NCBI GenBank assembly: GCA_031119205.1
Contig: JAVHYF010000005.1
Coordinates: 69,260 to 133,259 of the forward strand
DNA: 64,000 nucleotides
Direction: 5' to 3'
Source of the DNA: Moraxellaceae bacterium
GTDB lineage: Bacteria > Pseudomonadota > Gammaproteobacteria > Burkholderiales > Rhodocyclaceae
The notes below the pieces were generated by a model. It was not told the origin of the DNA. It saw only the letters and a program-made list of their open reading frames with translations, and did not search any database. This document shows positions 9,715-19,608 of this stretch, one piece after another; positions within the stretch are counted from its first letter, which is position 1, and each line of letters starts with the position of its first letter. The translations under genes were made by a program, and so were the position numbers.

Positions 9715-9739
9715 GGGGCGCGTCGATCGTCAGGACGGC

Positions 9740-11662
9740 TCAGGACGACTTGCGCACGCGGAGATACCAGTCGCACAACAGTCGCACCTGGTTCTCGGTG
9801 TAGCCCTTCTCCTTCATGCGGTTAACGAAGTCCTGGTGCTTCTTCTGCTCGTCGGCACTGCCCTTGGGCGTAAAGGAGATGACGGGCAGCAGGTCCTCGG
9901 TGTTGGAGAACATCTTCTTCTCGATCACCGCGCGCAGCTTCTCGTAAGACGTCCAGCTCGGGTTCTTGCCATGGTTCTTGGCGCGCGCCCGCAGCACGAA
10001 GTTCACCACCTCGTTGCGGAAGTCCTTCGGGTTGCTGATGCCGGCGGGCTTCTCGATCTTTTCCAGCTCGTCGTTCAGTGCCGAGCGGTCGAAGATCTCG
10101 CCGGTGTTCGGGTCGCGATATTCCTGATCCTGAATCCAGAAGTCGGCGTAGGTCACGTAGCGGTCGAAAATGTTCTGACCGTACTCGGAGTAGGACTCGA
10201 GGTAGGCGGTCTGGATCTCCTTGCCGATGAACTCGGCGTAGCGCGGCGCCAGGTATTCCTTGATGTAGGCGGTGTAGCGCGCTTCGACTTCCGGTGCGTA
10301 CTGTTCCTGCTCGATCTGCTGTTCCAGCACGTACATCAGGTGCACCGGATTGGCGGCGACTTCGCGGTGGTCGAAGTTGAAGACCCGCGACAGCACCTTG
10401 AAGGCGAAGCGGGTGGATAGACCCGTCATGCCTTCGTCCACGCCTGCGTAGTCGCGGTACTCCTGGTAACTCTTGGCCTTCGGGTCGGTGTCCTTGAGGT
10501 TCTCGCCGTCGTACACCTTCATCTTGGAGAAGATGGATGAGTTCTCCGGCTCCTTCATGCGCGACAGCACGGCGAACTGGGCCAGCATCTTCAGCGTGTC
10601 CGGTGCGCACGGCGCTTCGAACAGCGAGCTGTTGATCAGTAGCTTCTCGTAGATCTTCACTTCATCCGTCAGGCGCATGCAGTAGGGCACCTTGACGGTG
10701 AAGATGCGGTCGAGGAAGGCCTCATTGTTCTTGTTGTTCTTGAACTGCTGCCATTCCGACTCGTTGGAGTGCGCCAGCACCACGCCGTCAAAGGGAATGG
10801 CACCGAAACCTTCCGTGCCCTTGTAGTTGCCTTCCTGGGTGGCGGTCAGCAAGGGGTGCAACACCTTGATGGGCGCCTTGAACATTTCCACGAATTCCAG
10901 CAGGCCGCGGTTGGCGAGGCACAGGCCGCCGGAGTAGGAGTAGGCGTCCGGGTCATTCTGCGAGTACTGCTCCAGCTTGCGGATGTCGATCTTGCCGACC
11001 AGCGAGGAGATGTCCTGGTTGTTCTCGTCGCCCGGTTCGGTCTTTGCCACTGCAGTCTGGGTCAGCGCGGTCGGCCGCAGTTTCACCACGCGGAATTTGG
11101 TGACGTCACCGTTGAACTCGTGCAGGCGCTTGACGGCCCAGGGCGACATGATGGTGTTGAGGTAGCGGCTGGGAATCCCGTAGTCGTCCTCGAAAATCTT
11201 GCCGTCCTCCAGCGGGTCGAACAGGCCCAGTGGCGACTCGTGCACCGGCGAGCCCTTGATCGCGTAGAAGGGGACTTTCTCGATGAGCGACTTGAGCTTC
11301 TCGGCCAGCGAGCTCTTGCCGCCGCCGACCGGGCCCAGCAGGTAGAGGATCTGCTTCTTTTCCTCCAGCCCCTGCGCGGCGTGGCGGAAATACGCCACGA
11401 TGTTCTCGATCACTTCCTCCATTCCGTAGAACTCGCGGAAGGCGGGATAGATCTTGATGACCTTGTTGGAGAAGATGCGCGAGATGCGCGGATCGAGGCG
11501 GGTGTCGACCATCTCAGGCTCGCCGATCGCCATCAGCATGCGTTCAGCTGCCGTCGCGTAGGCCGAGCGGTCGCTCTTGCAGATTTCGAGGTACTCCTGC
11601 AGGGAGTACTCCTCTTCCTTGCTGGCTTCGAAACGGGCTTGGTACGCGCTGAAAATGCTCAT
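9740..11662 (-). CDS. prkA: PrkA family serine protein kinase (YeaG)
   Basis: 640 residues from the ATG at 11662, chosen because GGAGGTGG precedes it by about 5 bases; an upstream in-frame start would add 13 atypical residues. The N-terminal AAA+ domain has Walker A GPVGGGKSS (110-118); the C-terminal PrkA domain is kinase-like. E. coli YeaG helps adaptation to nitrogen and nutrient stress and persistence. First gene of prkA-yeaH-spoVR, transcribed divergently from the Mla operon. PrkA has also been reported as an AAA protease in Bacillus, so 'kinase' rests on older biochemistry. Confidence 0.95.
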   Translation of the reverse strand: MSIFSAYQARFEASKEEEYSLQEYLEICKSDRSAYATAAERMLMAIGEPEMVDTRLDPRISRIFSNKVIKIYPAFREFYGMEEVIENIVAYFRHAAQGLEEKKQILYLLGPVGGGKSSLAEKLKSLIEKVPFYAIKGSPVHESPLGLFDPLEDGKIFEDDYGIPSRYLNTIMSPWAVKRLHEFNGDVTKFRVVKLRPTALTQTAVAKTEPGDENNQDISSLVGKIDIRKLEQYSQNDPDAYSYSGGLCLANRGLLEFVEMFKAPIKVLHPLLTATQEGNYKGTEGFGAIPFDGVVLAHSNESEWQQFKNNKNNEAFLDRIFTVKVPYCMRLTDEVKIYEKLLINSSLFEAPCAPDTLKMLAQFAVLSRMKEPENSSIFSKMKVYDGENLKDTDPKAKSYQEYRDYAGVDEGMTGLSTRFAFKVLSRVFNFDHREVAANPVHLMYVLEQQIEQEQYAPEVEARYTAYIKEYLAPRYAEFIGKEIQTAYLESYSEYGQNIFDRYVTYADFWIQDQEYRDPNTGEIFDRSALNDELEKIEKPAGISNPKDFRNEVVNFVLRARAKNHGKNPSWTSYEKLRAVIEKKMFSNTEDLLPVISFTPKGSADEQKKHQDFVNRMKEKGYTENQVRLLCDWYLRVRKSS

Positions 11663-11899
11663 CTGCCACCTCCATCGGTTGTGTGAAACCGCGCACGTCA
11701 CCGGGTAGAAACGCGCGGGGCGTCATCAGGACTTACGGCTCTTGGACGCATGCCTTGAGTCAGGAGTTTCGTCACCCGTCACCGACATTGTCGAAGCCGC
11801 GGGCGTCGTTGCCTCACTTCGAGTAAAGCAGGTGGCGTGCCCGCTGGCGAGCTCGAAGTTGTGAGCGCATGTTGCGGTGCCAGAGCGGCGCAGCGGCCG

Positions 11900-11908
11900 T
11901 GATAAAAT
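11900..11908 (+). promoter_or_regulatory. Candidate extended -10 promoter for the mla operon
   Basis: TGaTAAAAT matches an extended -10 element (TG-n-TATAAT, one mismatch). Transcription would start near 11915, upstream of the TTG at 11946 and downstream of the more distal in-frame ATGs, so it supports the shorter MlaF. No good -35 is visible at 17 bases. It lies in the 283-base region between divergent prkA and mlaF, where I see no other clear element. Confidence 0.4.
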
Positions 11909-11945
11909 GCGCCGAAAAGCCATAAGCCGTCACACGGACAACTCC

Positions 11946-12770
11946 TTGACCAGTCCTTCGCCCGACCTCGCTCCGGTCGTCGACATCCGAGATCTCCACT
12001 TCCGCTACGACGCACGCGATGTGCTGCGTGGCATCAACATGCGCGTGCCGCGCGGCAAGGTCGTGGCGATCATGGGGGGCTCCGGCTGCGGCAAGACGAC
12101 CCTCATGCGCCTGATCGGCGGGCAGCTGCGTCCGCGCGGGGGCGAGTTGAAGGTGTTTGGTGAATCGATAGCCGATATCAATCGCGAGCGCCTCTACGAC
12201 TTGCGCCGTCGCATGGGCATGCTGTTCCAGTTTGGTGCGTTGTTCACCGACATGTCGGTTTATGACAACGTGGCCTTTCCCCTGCATGAGCACACCGATC
12301 TGCCGGAAGAACTGATCCGTGACCTGGTGCTGATGAAACTGCACGCCGTCGGTTTGCGCGGCGCTGCACACCTGATGCCCAACGAGCTGTCCGGCGGCAT
12401 GGCGCGTCGCGTCGCACTTGCCCGTACGATTGCACTGGACCCCCAGTTGATCATGTACGACGAACCGTTCACCGGGCTCGATCCGATATCCCTGAGCGTC
12501 ATCGGTCAGCTGATCCGGCGCCTGAATGACGCGCTGGGTGCGAGTTCGATCGTGGTGACCCACGACGTGCAGGAGTCGCTGCAGATCGTCGACTACATCT
12601 ACTTCGTTTCCGAGGGGCGCATTGCCGCCGAGGGGACACCGGACGAGATCCGTGCCTCGACGGATCCGTGGGTGCACCAGTTCGTCTGGGGAGAATCGGA
12701 CGGGCCGGTCCCGTTCCAGTACCCGGCCCGCCCGTATCGGGAAGCATTGCTGGGGAGCGCCGATGCCTGA
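11946..12770 (+). CDS. mlaF: Phospholipid ABC transporter ATP-binding protein MlaF
   Basis: About 274 residues from TTG 11946 (LTSPSPDLAPVV). ATGs at 11877 and 11907 are in frame, but the candidate promoter overlaps or follows them. ATPase of the Mla system that moves glycerophospholipids between inner and outer membranes. Walker A GGSGCGKTT, signature LSGGMARR, Walker B LIMYDEPFTGLD and the switch His in VVTHD are all present. Its stop overlaps the mlaE start, so translation is coupled. Confidence 0.93.
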   Translation: MTSPSPDLAPVVDIRDLHFRYDARDVLRGINMRVPRGKVVAIMGGSGCGKTTLMRLIGGQLRPRGGELKVFGESIADINRERLYDLRRRMGMLFQFGALFTDMSVYDNVAFPLHEHTDLPEELIRDLVLMKLHAVGLRGAAHLMPNELSGGMARRVALARTIALDPQLIMYDEPFTGLDPISLSVIGQLIRRLNDALGASSIVVTHDVQESLQIVDYIYFVSEGRIAAEGTPDEIRASTDPWVHQFVWGESDGPVPFQYPARPYREALLGSADA

Positions 12771-13548
12771 AGCGTTGCTGCGCCCCTTCATCCGGCTCGG
12801 CCATTCCGTGGTGTCCGGCATCTGGCGTCTGGGGTTCGCGTCGCGATTCCTCGGCGCGATCCTGATGATGTCGGGGGCGACGTTCCGCCGTCCGGCATTG
12901 CTGATGCGGGAGATCTATTTCTCCGGGGTGCTGTCGCTGATCATCATCCTGGTGTCCGGCCTGTTCGTCGGCATGGTGCTGGCGCTGCACGGATACGACA
13001 CCCTGAGTCGCTATGGTTCGGAGGAGTGGCTGGGCGTTCTGGTGGCCTTGTCGCTGACCCGCGAGCTGGGGCCTGTGCTGGCCGGGCTGTTGTTCGCCAG
13101 CCGCGCCGGGTCGGCCATCACGGCGGAAATCGGTCTAATGAAAGCTACCGAACAGCTGTCGGCCATGGCCATGATGGCGGTGAATCCGGTGGCCCGGGTG
13201 GTGGCGCCACGCTTCTGGGGCGGGGTCATTGCCATGCCCTTGCTGGCGGCCATGTTCTCTGCCATGGGGGTGCTGGGCGGCTACCTCGTCGGGGTGGTGC
13301 AGATCGGCGTGGATCCGGGCAGTTTCTGGTCGCAGATGCAGTCCCAGGTTGATGTCGAGCGCGATATCCTCGCGGGCGTCATCAAGAGCGTTGTCTTCGG
13401 ATTCGCCGTGGCGCTCATTGCGGTGTTCGAGGGTTACGACTCCGAAGCCACCGCAGAGGGGGTCTCCCGCGCCACGACGCGCACCGTGGTTACCTCCGCG
13501 CTAGTGATTCTTGGCCTGGATTTCATCCTGACCGCCTTCCTGTTCTGA
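12763..13548 (+). CDS. mlaE: Phospholipid ABC transporter permease MlaE
   Basis: 261 residues from ATG 12763, preceded by GGGGAG and overlapping the end of mlaF. Inner-membrane permease of the MlaFEDB complex, with five to six hydrophobic segments and the conserved block SLTRELGPVLAGLLFASRAGSAITAEIG (positions about 95-125) that contacts the ATPase. In-frame upstream codons lie inside mlaF and are not a plausible N-terminus. Confidence 0.95.
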   Translation: MPEALLRPFIRLGHSVVSGIWRLGFASRFLGAILMMSGATFRRPALLMREIYFSGVLSLIIILVSGLFVGMVLALHGYDTLSRYGSEEWLGVLVALSLTRELGPVLAGLLFASRAGSAITAEIGLMKATEQLSAMAMMAVNPVARVVAPRFWGGVIAMPLLAAMFSAMGVLGGYLVGVVQIGVDPGSFWSQMQSQVDVERDILAGVIKSVVFGFAVALIAVFEGYDSEATAEGVSRATTRTVVTSALVILGLDFILTAFLF

Positions 13549-13582
13549 CTGTTCTGAGACCTGATCGGACTATCGATACCCG

Positions 13583-14053
13583 ATGAAACGCACAACCATT
13601 GATCTGTGGGTCGGCATTTTCGTAGCGCTGGGCATCGCTTCGCTGTTCTTCCTGGCTGTACAGGTCGGCAATCTGCGCGGCACAGAGATCGTCGAGCCTT
13701 ACGAGTTGCAGGCCCGCTTCGACAACATCGGCGGGTTGAAGCCGCGCGCGCCCGTGCGCAGTGCCGGTGTCGTCGTGGGCCGCGTGCACCATATCGATTA
13801 CGACAGCGAACGCTTTCAGGCCGTCGTGGTCATGAACATTGACCACCGCTACTCCTTCCCCAAGGACACCTTTGCCACCATCAACACATCCGGCCTGCTT
13901 GGCGAGCAATACATCGGCATGGAGCCTGGCGGCGACGAGGCTCTGCTGCAACCAGGCGACACGATGATCAAGACCCAGTCTGCCGTTGTGCTTGAGAAGC
14001 TCATCAGCCAGTTCATGTTCAACAAGGCGGCAGAGGGAGCGGCGCCAAAATGA
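13583..14053 (+). CDS. mlaD: Outer-membrane lipid asymmetry protein MlaD (MCE domain)
   Basis: 156 residues. One N-terminal membrane anchor (about 8-27) and a single MCE domain (about 38-118) with the family hallmarks FDNIGGLKPRAPVRSAGVVVGRV and INTSGLLGEQYIGMEPGG. Forms the periplasmic hexameric ring of MlaFEDB through which lipid passes to or from MlaC. Its TGA overlaps the mlaA ATG by four bases. Confidence 0.96.
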   Translation: MKRTTIDLWVGIFVALGIASLFFLAVQVGNLRGTEIVEPYELQARFDNIGGLKPRAPVRSAGVVVGRVHHIDYDSERFQAVVVMNIDHRYSFPKDTFATINTSGLLGEQYIGMEPGGDEALLQPGDTMIKTQSAVVLEKLISQFMFNKAAEGAAPK

Positions 14054-14760
14054 CAATTTGCCGGAGACTGCTGGTTTTCTGTTTCCTGTTCGGATTGATG
14101 GGAGGCGCTTCCGCCCAGGAGGGCTTTCGTGATCCGCGCGACCCCTGGGAGAAGTTCAATCGGGGGGTGTATGCCTTCAATGATGGAATGGATGCTTACT
14201 TCCTCCGACCCGTGGCAGTCGGCTATACGGAGGCGGTGCCGCTGCCGGCACGGACCTGGGTGTCCAATTTCGTCGGCAATATCGGTGACGTATGGACCGC
14301 GGTGAACAACCTGCTGCAAGGAAAACCGGCCAATGCTGCCAGCGATGTCGGTCGCGTCCTGATCAACAGCACCTTGGGCATTCTGGGGACCTTCGACGTA
14401 GCCAGCGAGATGGGACTCGAGAAGAACGAAGAGGACTTCGGTCAGACGCTGGCAGTCTGGGGCGTGGGGGATGGGCCTTACCTTGTGCTGCCCTTGCTCG
14501 GGCCGCGCACCGCGCGCGACGGTTCGGCACTGGTCGTCGATCTCTACGCGGACCCGGTCGGTTATTACCACAGCGTCCCGGTACGTAACGTCATCGGCGG
14601 CCTGCGGGTTGTCAACACGCGCTCCCAACTGCTGGGCGCCGATCGGGTGCTTGAAACCGCGGCACTCGACAAGTACACCTATACGCGCGACTTCTACCTG
14701 AAGCGCCGCACCTACCTAGTCTACGACGGCAATCCGCCGCGTGAAGCCGAGGAGGAGTGA
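14050..14760 (+). CDS. mlaA: MlaA/VacJ family protein lacking a lipobox
   Basis: 236 residues. Matches MlaA: RDPWEKFNRGVYAFND (about 29-44), the DVGRVLINSTLGILGTFDVAS block (about 98-118) and EDFGQTLAVWGVGDGPYLVLPLLGP (about 126-150). MlaA normally sits in the outer membrane as a lipoprotein and removes surface phospholipid. Here the signal peptide ends GLMGGASA-QE with no Cys at the cleavage site; the only Cys residues (4 and 11) lie inside the signal. It therefore looks like a signal peptidase I substrate. No upstream alternative start restores a lipobox. Overlaps mlaD and abuts mlaC. Confidence 0.93.
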   Translation: MTICRRLLVFCFLFGLMGGASAQEGFRDPRDPWEKFNRGVYAFNDGMDAYFLRPVAVGYTEAVPLPARTWVSNFVGNIGDVWTAVNNLLQGKPANAASDVGRVLINSTLGILGTFDVASEMGLEKNEEDFGQTLAVWGVGDGPYLVLPLLGPRTARDGSALVVDLYADPVGYYHSVPVRNVIGGLRVVNTRSQLLGADRVLETAALDKYTYTRDFYLKRRTYLVYDGNPPREAEEE

Positions 14761-14774
14761 TGAAAGGACAAAGC

Positions 14775-15389
14775 ATGAAATTCCTGAAAGCCTGTGTAAG
14801 CCTTCTGGCCGCCGTTAGTTTCCCGGTGTTTGCGAACGACATTGCGCCCGATGCGATGATCAAGCAGGTCAGTGACGAGGTGCTTCAGATTGTTCGCAGC
14901 GACAAGGCCATCCAGGCCGGCGACATGAAGCGCATCAGTGAGGTGGTGGACGCCAAGATGCTGCCGCACGTGAACTTCACTCGCATGACATCTCTGGCTG
15001 TCGGGAGGGACTGGCGTTCCGCTACCCCCCAGCAGCAGGCTGATCTGGGTGCGGAGTTCAAGACATTGCTGGTCCGGAGCTATGCCGGGGCGCTCTCGAA
15101 CTATCGTGACCAGCAGATCGTCTTCAAGGCTTTCAAGATGAAGCCGGAAGAGACGGACGTCCTGGTTCGTACCGATGTGCGTCAGCCCGGCGCACAGCCA
15201 GTGGCGATTGACTACAACGTGATGAAGACGCCCGATGGTTGGAAGATCTATGACGTCGCCGTCGCCGGTGTCAGTCTGGTCACCAACTACCGGGAAGAGT
15301 TTGGTCGTGAGATCCGTGCCAATGGCATCGACGGCTTGATCAAATCCCTGCGTGACAAGAACCGCTCTGCGGAGCAAGCAAAAAAATAA
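14775..15389 (+). CDS. mlaC: Phospholipid-binding periplasmic protein MlaC
   Basis: 204 residues from ATG 14775 (MKFLKACVSLLAAVSFPVFA-ND), giving a textbook signal peptide with AAAGGA 7 bases upstream. An ATG at 14760 and a GTG at 14757 overlap the mlaA stop and would add 5-6 residues. MlaC ferries phospholipid between the outer-membrane MlaA complex and MlaFEDB. Family features include the TSLAVGRDWRSATPQQQADLGAEF-type helix and the IDYNVMKTPDGWKIYDVAVAGVSL strand region (spans about 75-100 and 150-175). Ends on the mlaB start. Confidence 0.94.
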   Translation: MKFLKACVSLLAAVSFPVFANDIAPDAMIKQVSDEVLQIVRSDKAIQAGDMKRISEVVDAKMLPHVNFTRMTSLAVGRDWRSATPQQQADLGAEFKTLLVRSYAGALSNYRDQQIVFKAFKMKPEETDVLVRTDVRQPGAQPVAIDYNVMKTPDGWKIYDVAVAGVSLVTNYREEFGREIRANGIDGLIKSLRDKNRSAEQAKK

Positions 15390-15712
15390 TGATTGTTGTG
15401 CGCGAGGGCAGCCTCTTCATCGAGGGGCCCATGACCCAGGCGACTGTCGGCCAGATGCTATATGAGGGTGCGGGGCTGCTCGCGCAGGCCGGCTATACGC
15501 TGGATCTTTCGGCAGTGACTGCCATGGACTCGACAGCCCTGGCTGTACTGGTTGCCTGGATGCGTTGTGCCAATGCCAGTGGCGAACGCCTGCGCGTGCT
15601 GAATCTGCCAGGCACGCTCAGTGCGTTGGCGGATCTGTACGGCATCGATGATCTCCTGAACGAAGCCACTGCGCCGGCTGACGATCTCACTCATGTCCTC
15701 GACCGCCACTGA
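15389..15712 (+). CDS. mlaB: STAS-domain protein MlaB
   Basis: 107-residue single STAS domain. The conserved loop AMDSTALAVLVAW (about residues 45-57) corresponds to the region where MlaB contacts and activates the MlaF ATPase. Its start coincides with the last base of mlaC, and its end overlaps the next ATPase gene by 20 bases, so translation is tightly coupled. Cytoplasmic regulatory subunit of MlaFEDB. Confidence 0.9.
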   Translation: MIVVREGSLFIEGPMTQATVGQMLYEGAGLLAQAGYTLDLSAVTAMDSTALAVLVAWMRCANASGERLRVLNLPGTLSALADLYGIDDLLNEATAPADDLTHVLDRH

Positions 15713-16613
15713 CATCCCGGCTATCCGGGTGCGGGGCGCACAGAAGTCTTACGGTTCCCTGCAGGCGCTTGCCGGTGTCGATCTGGACATCCGGCAGGGC
15801 GAGTTCTTTGGCCTGCTCGGTCCCAACGGGGCGGGCAAGACGACCCTCATCTCTGCGCTGGCAGGCCTGACCCGTCTCACGGCCGGCCGCATTTCGGTGA
15901 TGGGCCACGACGTCGTCAATGGCTACCGCGACGCCCGCCGCATGCTGGGCGTCGTGCCGCAGGAACTGGTGTTCGATCCCTTCTTCACCGTGCGCGAAAT
16001 GCTGCGCATCCAGTCAGGCTATTTCGGGCTGCGCAACCAGGACGACTGGATCGACGAGCTGCTCGCCAACCTAGACCTCACCAGCAAGGCCACCGCCAAT
16101 ATGCGTGCGCTGTCGGGCGGCATGAAGCGCCGCGTGCTGGTGGCTCAGGCGCTGGTGCACAAGCCGCCGGTGATCGTGCTGGACGAGCCCACGGCGGGCG
16201 TGGACGTGGAGCTGCGCCAGGGCCTGTGGGCCTTCATCCGCAAGCTGAATGCGGCGGGCCACACCATCGTGCTGACCACGCACTACCTGGAAGAAGCGGA
16301 AACCCTGTGCAACCGCATCGCGATGCTGAAGGCGGGACGGGTCATCGAGCTGGACACGACGGCCAACCTGCTGAGCCGCCTGCGCAGCCATGCCTTGCGG
16401 GTGAGCTATGCCGGCCCTGTCGAACTGCCCGCCGCACTGCTGGCGCGCAAACCCTTGATGGAAGGTGGCCGCTATAGCTTCGCGTTCGATGACTACGCCG
16501 AGGTCGAGCCTCTGCTGGCCGCCTTGCGTGAAGCTTGCGGGGTGCCGTCCGAGATCGAGGTGGTGAAGCCGGATCTCGAGCAGGTATTCGTCGACCTCCT
16601 GAAGCGGGACTGA
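15693..16613 (+). CDS. ABC-2 type transporter ATP-binding protein (YadG-like)
   Basis: 306 residues. Full ABC ATPase: Walker A GPNGAGKTT (about 43-51), signature LSGGMKRRV (about 139-147), Walker B PPVIVLDEPTAG, and the D-loop/switch TTHYLEEAE. The C-terminal extension is typical of drug/antibiotic-type exporters. It starts inside mlaB and is followed after 4 bases by its permease. The substrate of YadGH-type exporters is not established; its place between mla and ibaG/murA points to the cell envelope. Confidence 0.9.
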   Translation: MSSTATDIPAIRVRGAQKSYGSLQALAGVDLDIRQGEFFGLLGPNGAGKTTLISALAGLTRLTAGRISVMGHDVVNGYRDARRMLGVVPQELVFDPFFTVREMLRIQSGYFGLRNQDDWIDELLANLDLTSKATANMRALSGGMKRRVLVAQALVHKPPVIVLDEPTAGVDVELRQGLWAFIRKLNAAGHTIVLTTHYLEEAETLCNRIAMLKAGRVIELDTTANLLSRLRSHALRVSYAGPVELPAALLARKPLMEGGRYSFAFDDYAEVEPLLAALREACGVPSEIEVVKPDLEQVFVDLLKRD

Positions 16614-16617
16614 ACCC

Positions 16618-17373
16618 ATGACCGCTTTCCGCACCCTGCTGTACAAGGAGATGCTGCGTTTCTGGAAGGTCGCCTTCCAGACTGTCGCTGCGCCGGTGCT
16701 GACCGCCATCCTGTACCTGGCGATCTTCTCGCATGTGCTGTCCGATAAGGTCACCGTCTATGGCGCGCTGAATTACACGCATTTCCTGGTGCCCGGCCTG
16801 GTGATGATGTCGGTGCTGCAGAACGCGTTTTCGAACAGCTCCTCGTCTCTGATCCAGAGCAAAATCACCGGCAACATCATCTTCGTGCTGCTGCCGCCAC
16901 TGTCCTATCGCGAGTTCTTCGGCGCCTATGTGCTGGCATCGGTAGCCCGTGGCGTGGTGGTCGGCATCGGCGTGTGGCTGGCGTCGCTGCCGTTCGCCAG
17001 CATCGGCATGGTCCACCCCGTATGGGTGCTGGCTTTCGTGCTGATGGGCGGTGCCATTCTGGGCACGCTGGGCATCATCGCCGGCATCTGGGCAGACAAG
17101 TTCGACCAGCTCGCCGCTTTCCAGAACTTCATTATCATGCCGCTGACCATGCTGTCCGGCGTGTTCTATTCCATTCATTCCCTGCCGGCTTTCTGGCAGA
17201 CCGTCTCGCATTTCAACCCGTTTTTCTTCATGATTGACGGCTTCCGCTTCGGCTTTTTCGGTGTTTCGGACGTTTCCCCCTGGCTCAGCCTGCTGGTCGT
17301 GGGGGGCAGCTTCATTTTCCTGTCGCTGATCTGTCTCGAAATGCTGCGGCGTGGCTACAAACTGCGCGGCTGA
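16618..17373 (+). CDS. ABC-2 type transporter permease (YadH-like)
   Basis: 251 residues with six predicted membrane segments and the ABC-2 permease signature around FLVPGLVMMSVLQNAFSNSSSS (about 56-77) and PLTMLSGVFYSI (about 176-187). Partner of the preceding ATPase. Widely conserved at this location in Betaproteobacteria; substrate unknown. Confidence 0.92.
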   Translation: MTAFRTLLYKEMLRFWKVAFQTVAAPVLTAILYLAIFSHVLSDKVTVYGALNYTHFLVPGLVMMSVLQNAFSNSSSSLIQSKITGNIIFVLLPPLSYREFFGAYVLASVARGVVVGIGVWLASLPFASIGMVHPVWVLAFVLMGGAILGTLGIIAGIWADKFDQLAAFQNFIIMPLTMLSGVFYSIHSLPAFWQTVSHFNPFFFMIDGFRFGFFGVSDVSPWLSLLVVGGSFIFLSLICLEMLRRGYKLRG

Positions 17374-17396
17374 AGTTGCGTACTCACTGGATCGAC

Positions 17397-17654
17397 ATGT
17401 TTCAAGCAACTGAAATCAAGCGCCTGATCGAAGAGGGCATGCCTTGCGACTACGTCGAGATCGTCGGCGACGATGGCGTGCACTTCTCGGGCATCGTCGT
17501 CAGCGCCGGCTTCGAGGGCAAGCTGCGGGTGCGCCAGCACCAGGCGGTGTATGCCACGCTGGGGCCGCTGATGGGCAACGAGATCCACGCGCTGCAGCTG
17601 CAGACCTACACGCCGGCCCAATGGGCCGACTTCCAGCGCGAGCTGGGTGAATGA
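17397..17654 (+). CDS. ibaG: BolA family protein IbaG
   Basis: 85 residues from ATG 17397 (MFQATEIKRLIEEGM); a TTG at 17376 would add 7 residues with no better ribosome site. BolA-fold protein with the conserved VEIVGDDGVHFSGIVVS and LVRQH-like segments (here RVRQHQAVYATLG) and the nucleotide/metal-binding His. BolA proteins pair with monothiol glutaredoxins around Fe-S clusters; IbaG (YrbA) is the type encoded next to murA. Confidence 0.9.
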   Translation: MFQATEIKRLIEEGMPCDYVEIVGDDGVHFSGIVVSAGFEGKLRVRQHQAVYATLGPLMGNEIHALQLQTYTPAQWADFQRELGE

Positions 17655-17688
17655 ACGAGCAGGGCGGCTTGTGCCGTCCGCGAGCTGA

Positions 17689-18948
<1,260 letters not shown>

Positions 18949-18963
18949 ACGACGGAACGACGC

Positions 18964-19608
18964 GTGAATACCGGTATCACCCTGGCCCTGTCGAAGGGCC
19001 GCATCTTCGAAGAAACCCTGCCGTTGCTGGCGGCCGCCGGCATCGTGCCGGACGAGAATCCCGAGCAGTCGCGCAAGCTCATCATCGGCACCAACCGCCC
19101 GGATGTGCGCCTGGTGATCGTGCGCGCCACCGATACGCCGACCTACGTGCAGTACGGCGCGGCGGACCTCGGCATCGCCGGCAAGGACGTGCTGCTGGAG
19201 CATGGCGGTGCCGGCATGTACCAGCCGCTGGACCTGAACATCGCCAAGTGCAGGCTGTGTGTAGCGGCCCCCAAGGGCTTCGACTACGAGGCGGCCATCC
19301 GTCGAGGCGCACGCATCCGCGTGGCTACCAAGTACATCAAGACCGCGCGCGAGCACTTCGCCGCCAAGGGCGTGCACGTCGACCTCATCAAGCTGTACGG
19401 CTCGATGGAGCTGGCGCCGCTGGTGGAACTGGCGGACGCCATCGTCGACCTCGTGTCCACCGGGGGCACGCTGCGCGCCAATAATCTGGTCGAGGTGGAA
19501 GACATCATGCCGATCAGCTCGCGTCTGGTCGTGAACCAGGCTGCGTTGAAGGTGAAGCGCGAATTGTTGCAACCCATCCTTGACGCCTTTGCGGGAGCCA
19601 TCAAGTGA
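18964..19608 (+). CDS. hisG: ATP phosphoribosyltransferase, short-form catalytic subunit
   Basis: 214 residues from GTG 18964. First step of histidine synthesis (ATP plus PRPP). It lacks the C-terminal regulatory ACT-like domain of long HisG, so it is the short form that needs the HisRS-like subunit HisZ, which is not in this window (in Betaproteobacteria hisZ is usually near purA). The PRPP-binding loop [16 protein letters not shown] is near residues 161-176. Overlaps hisD by four bases. Confidence 0.97.
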   Translation: MNTGITLALSKGRIFEETLPLLAAAGIVPDENPEQSRKLIIGTNRPDVRLVIVRATDTPTYVQYGAADLGIAGKDVLLEHGGAGMYQPLDLNIAKCRLCVAAPKGFDYEAAIRRGARIRVATKYIKTAREHFAAKGVHVDLIKLYGSMELAPLVELADAIVDLVSTGGTLRANNLVEVEDIMPISSRLVVNQAALKVKRELLQPILDAFAGAIK

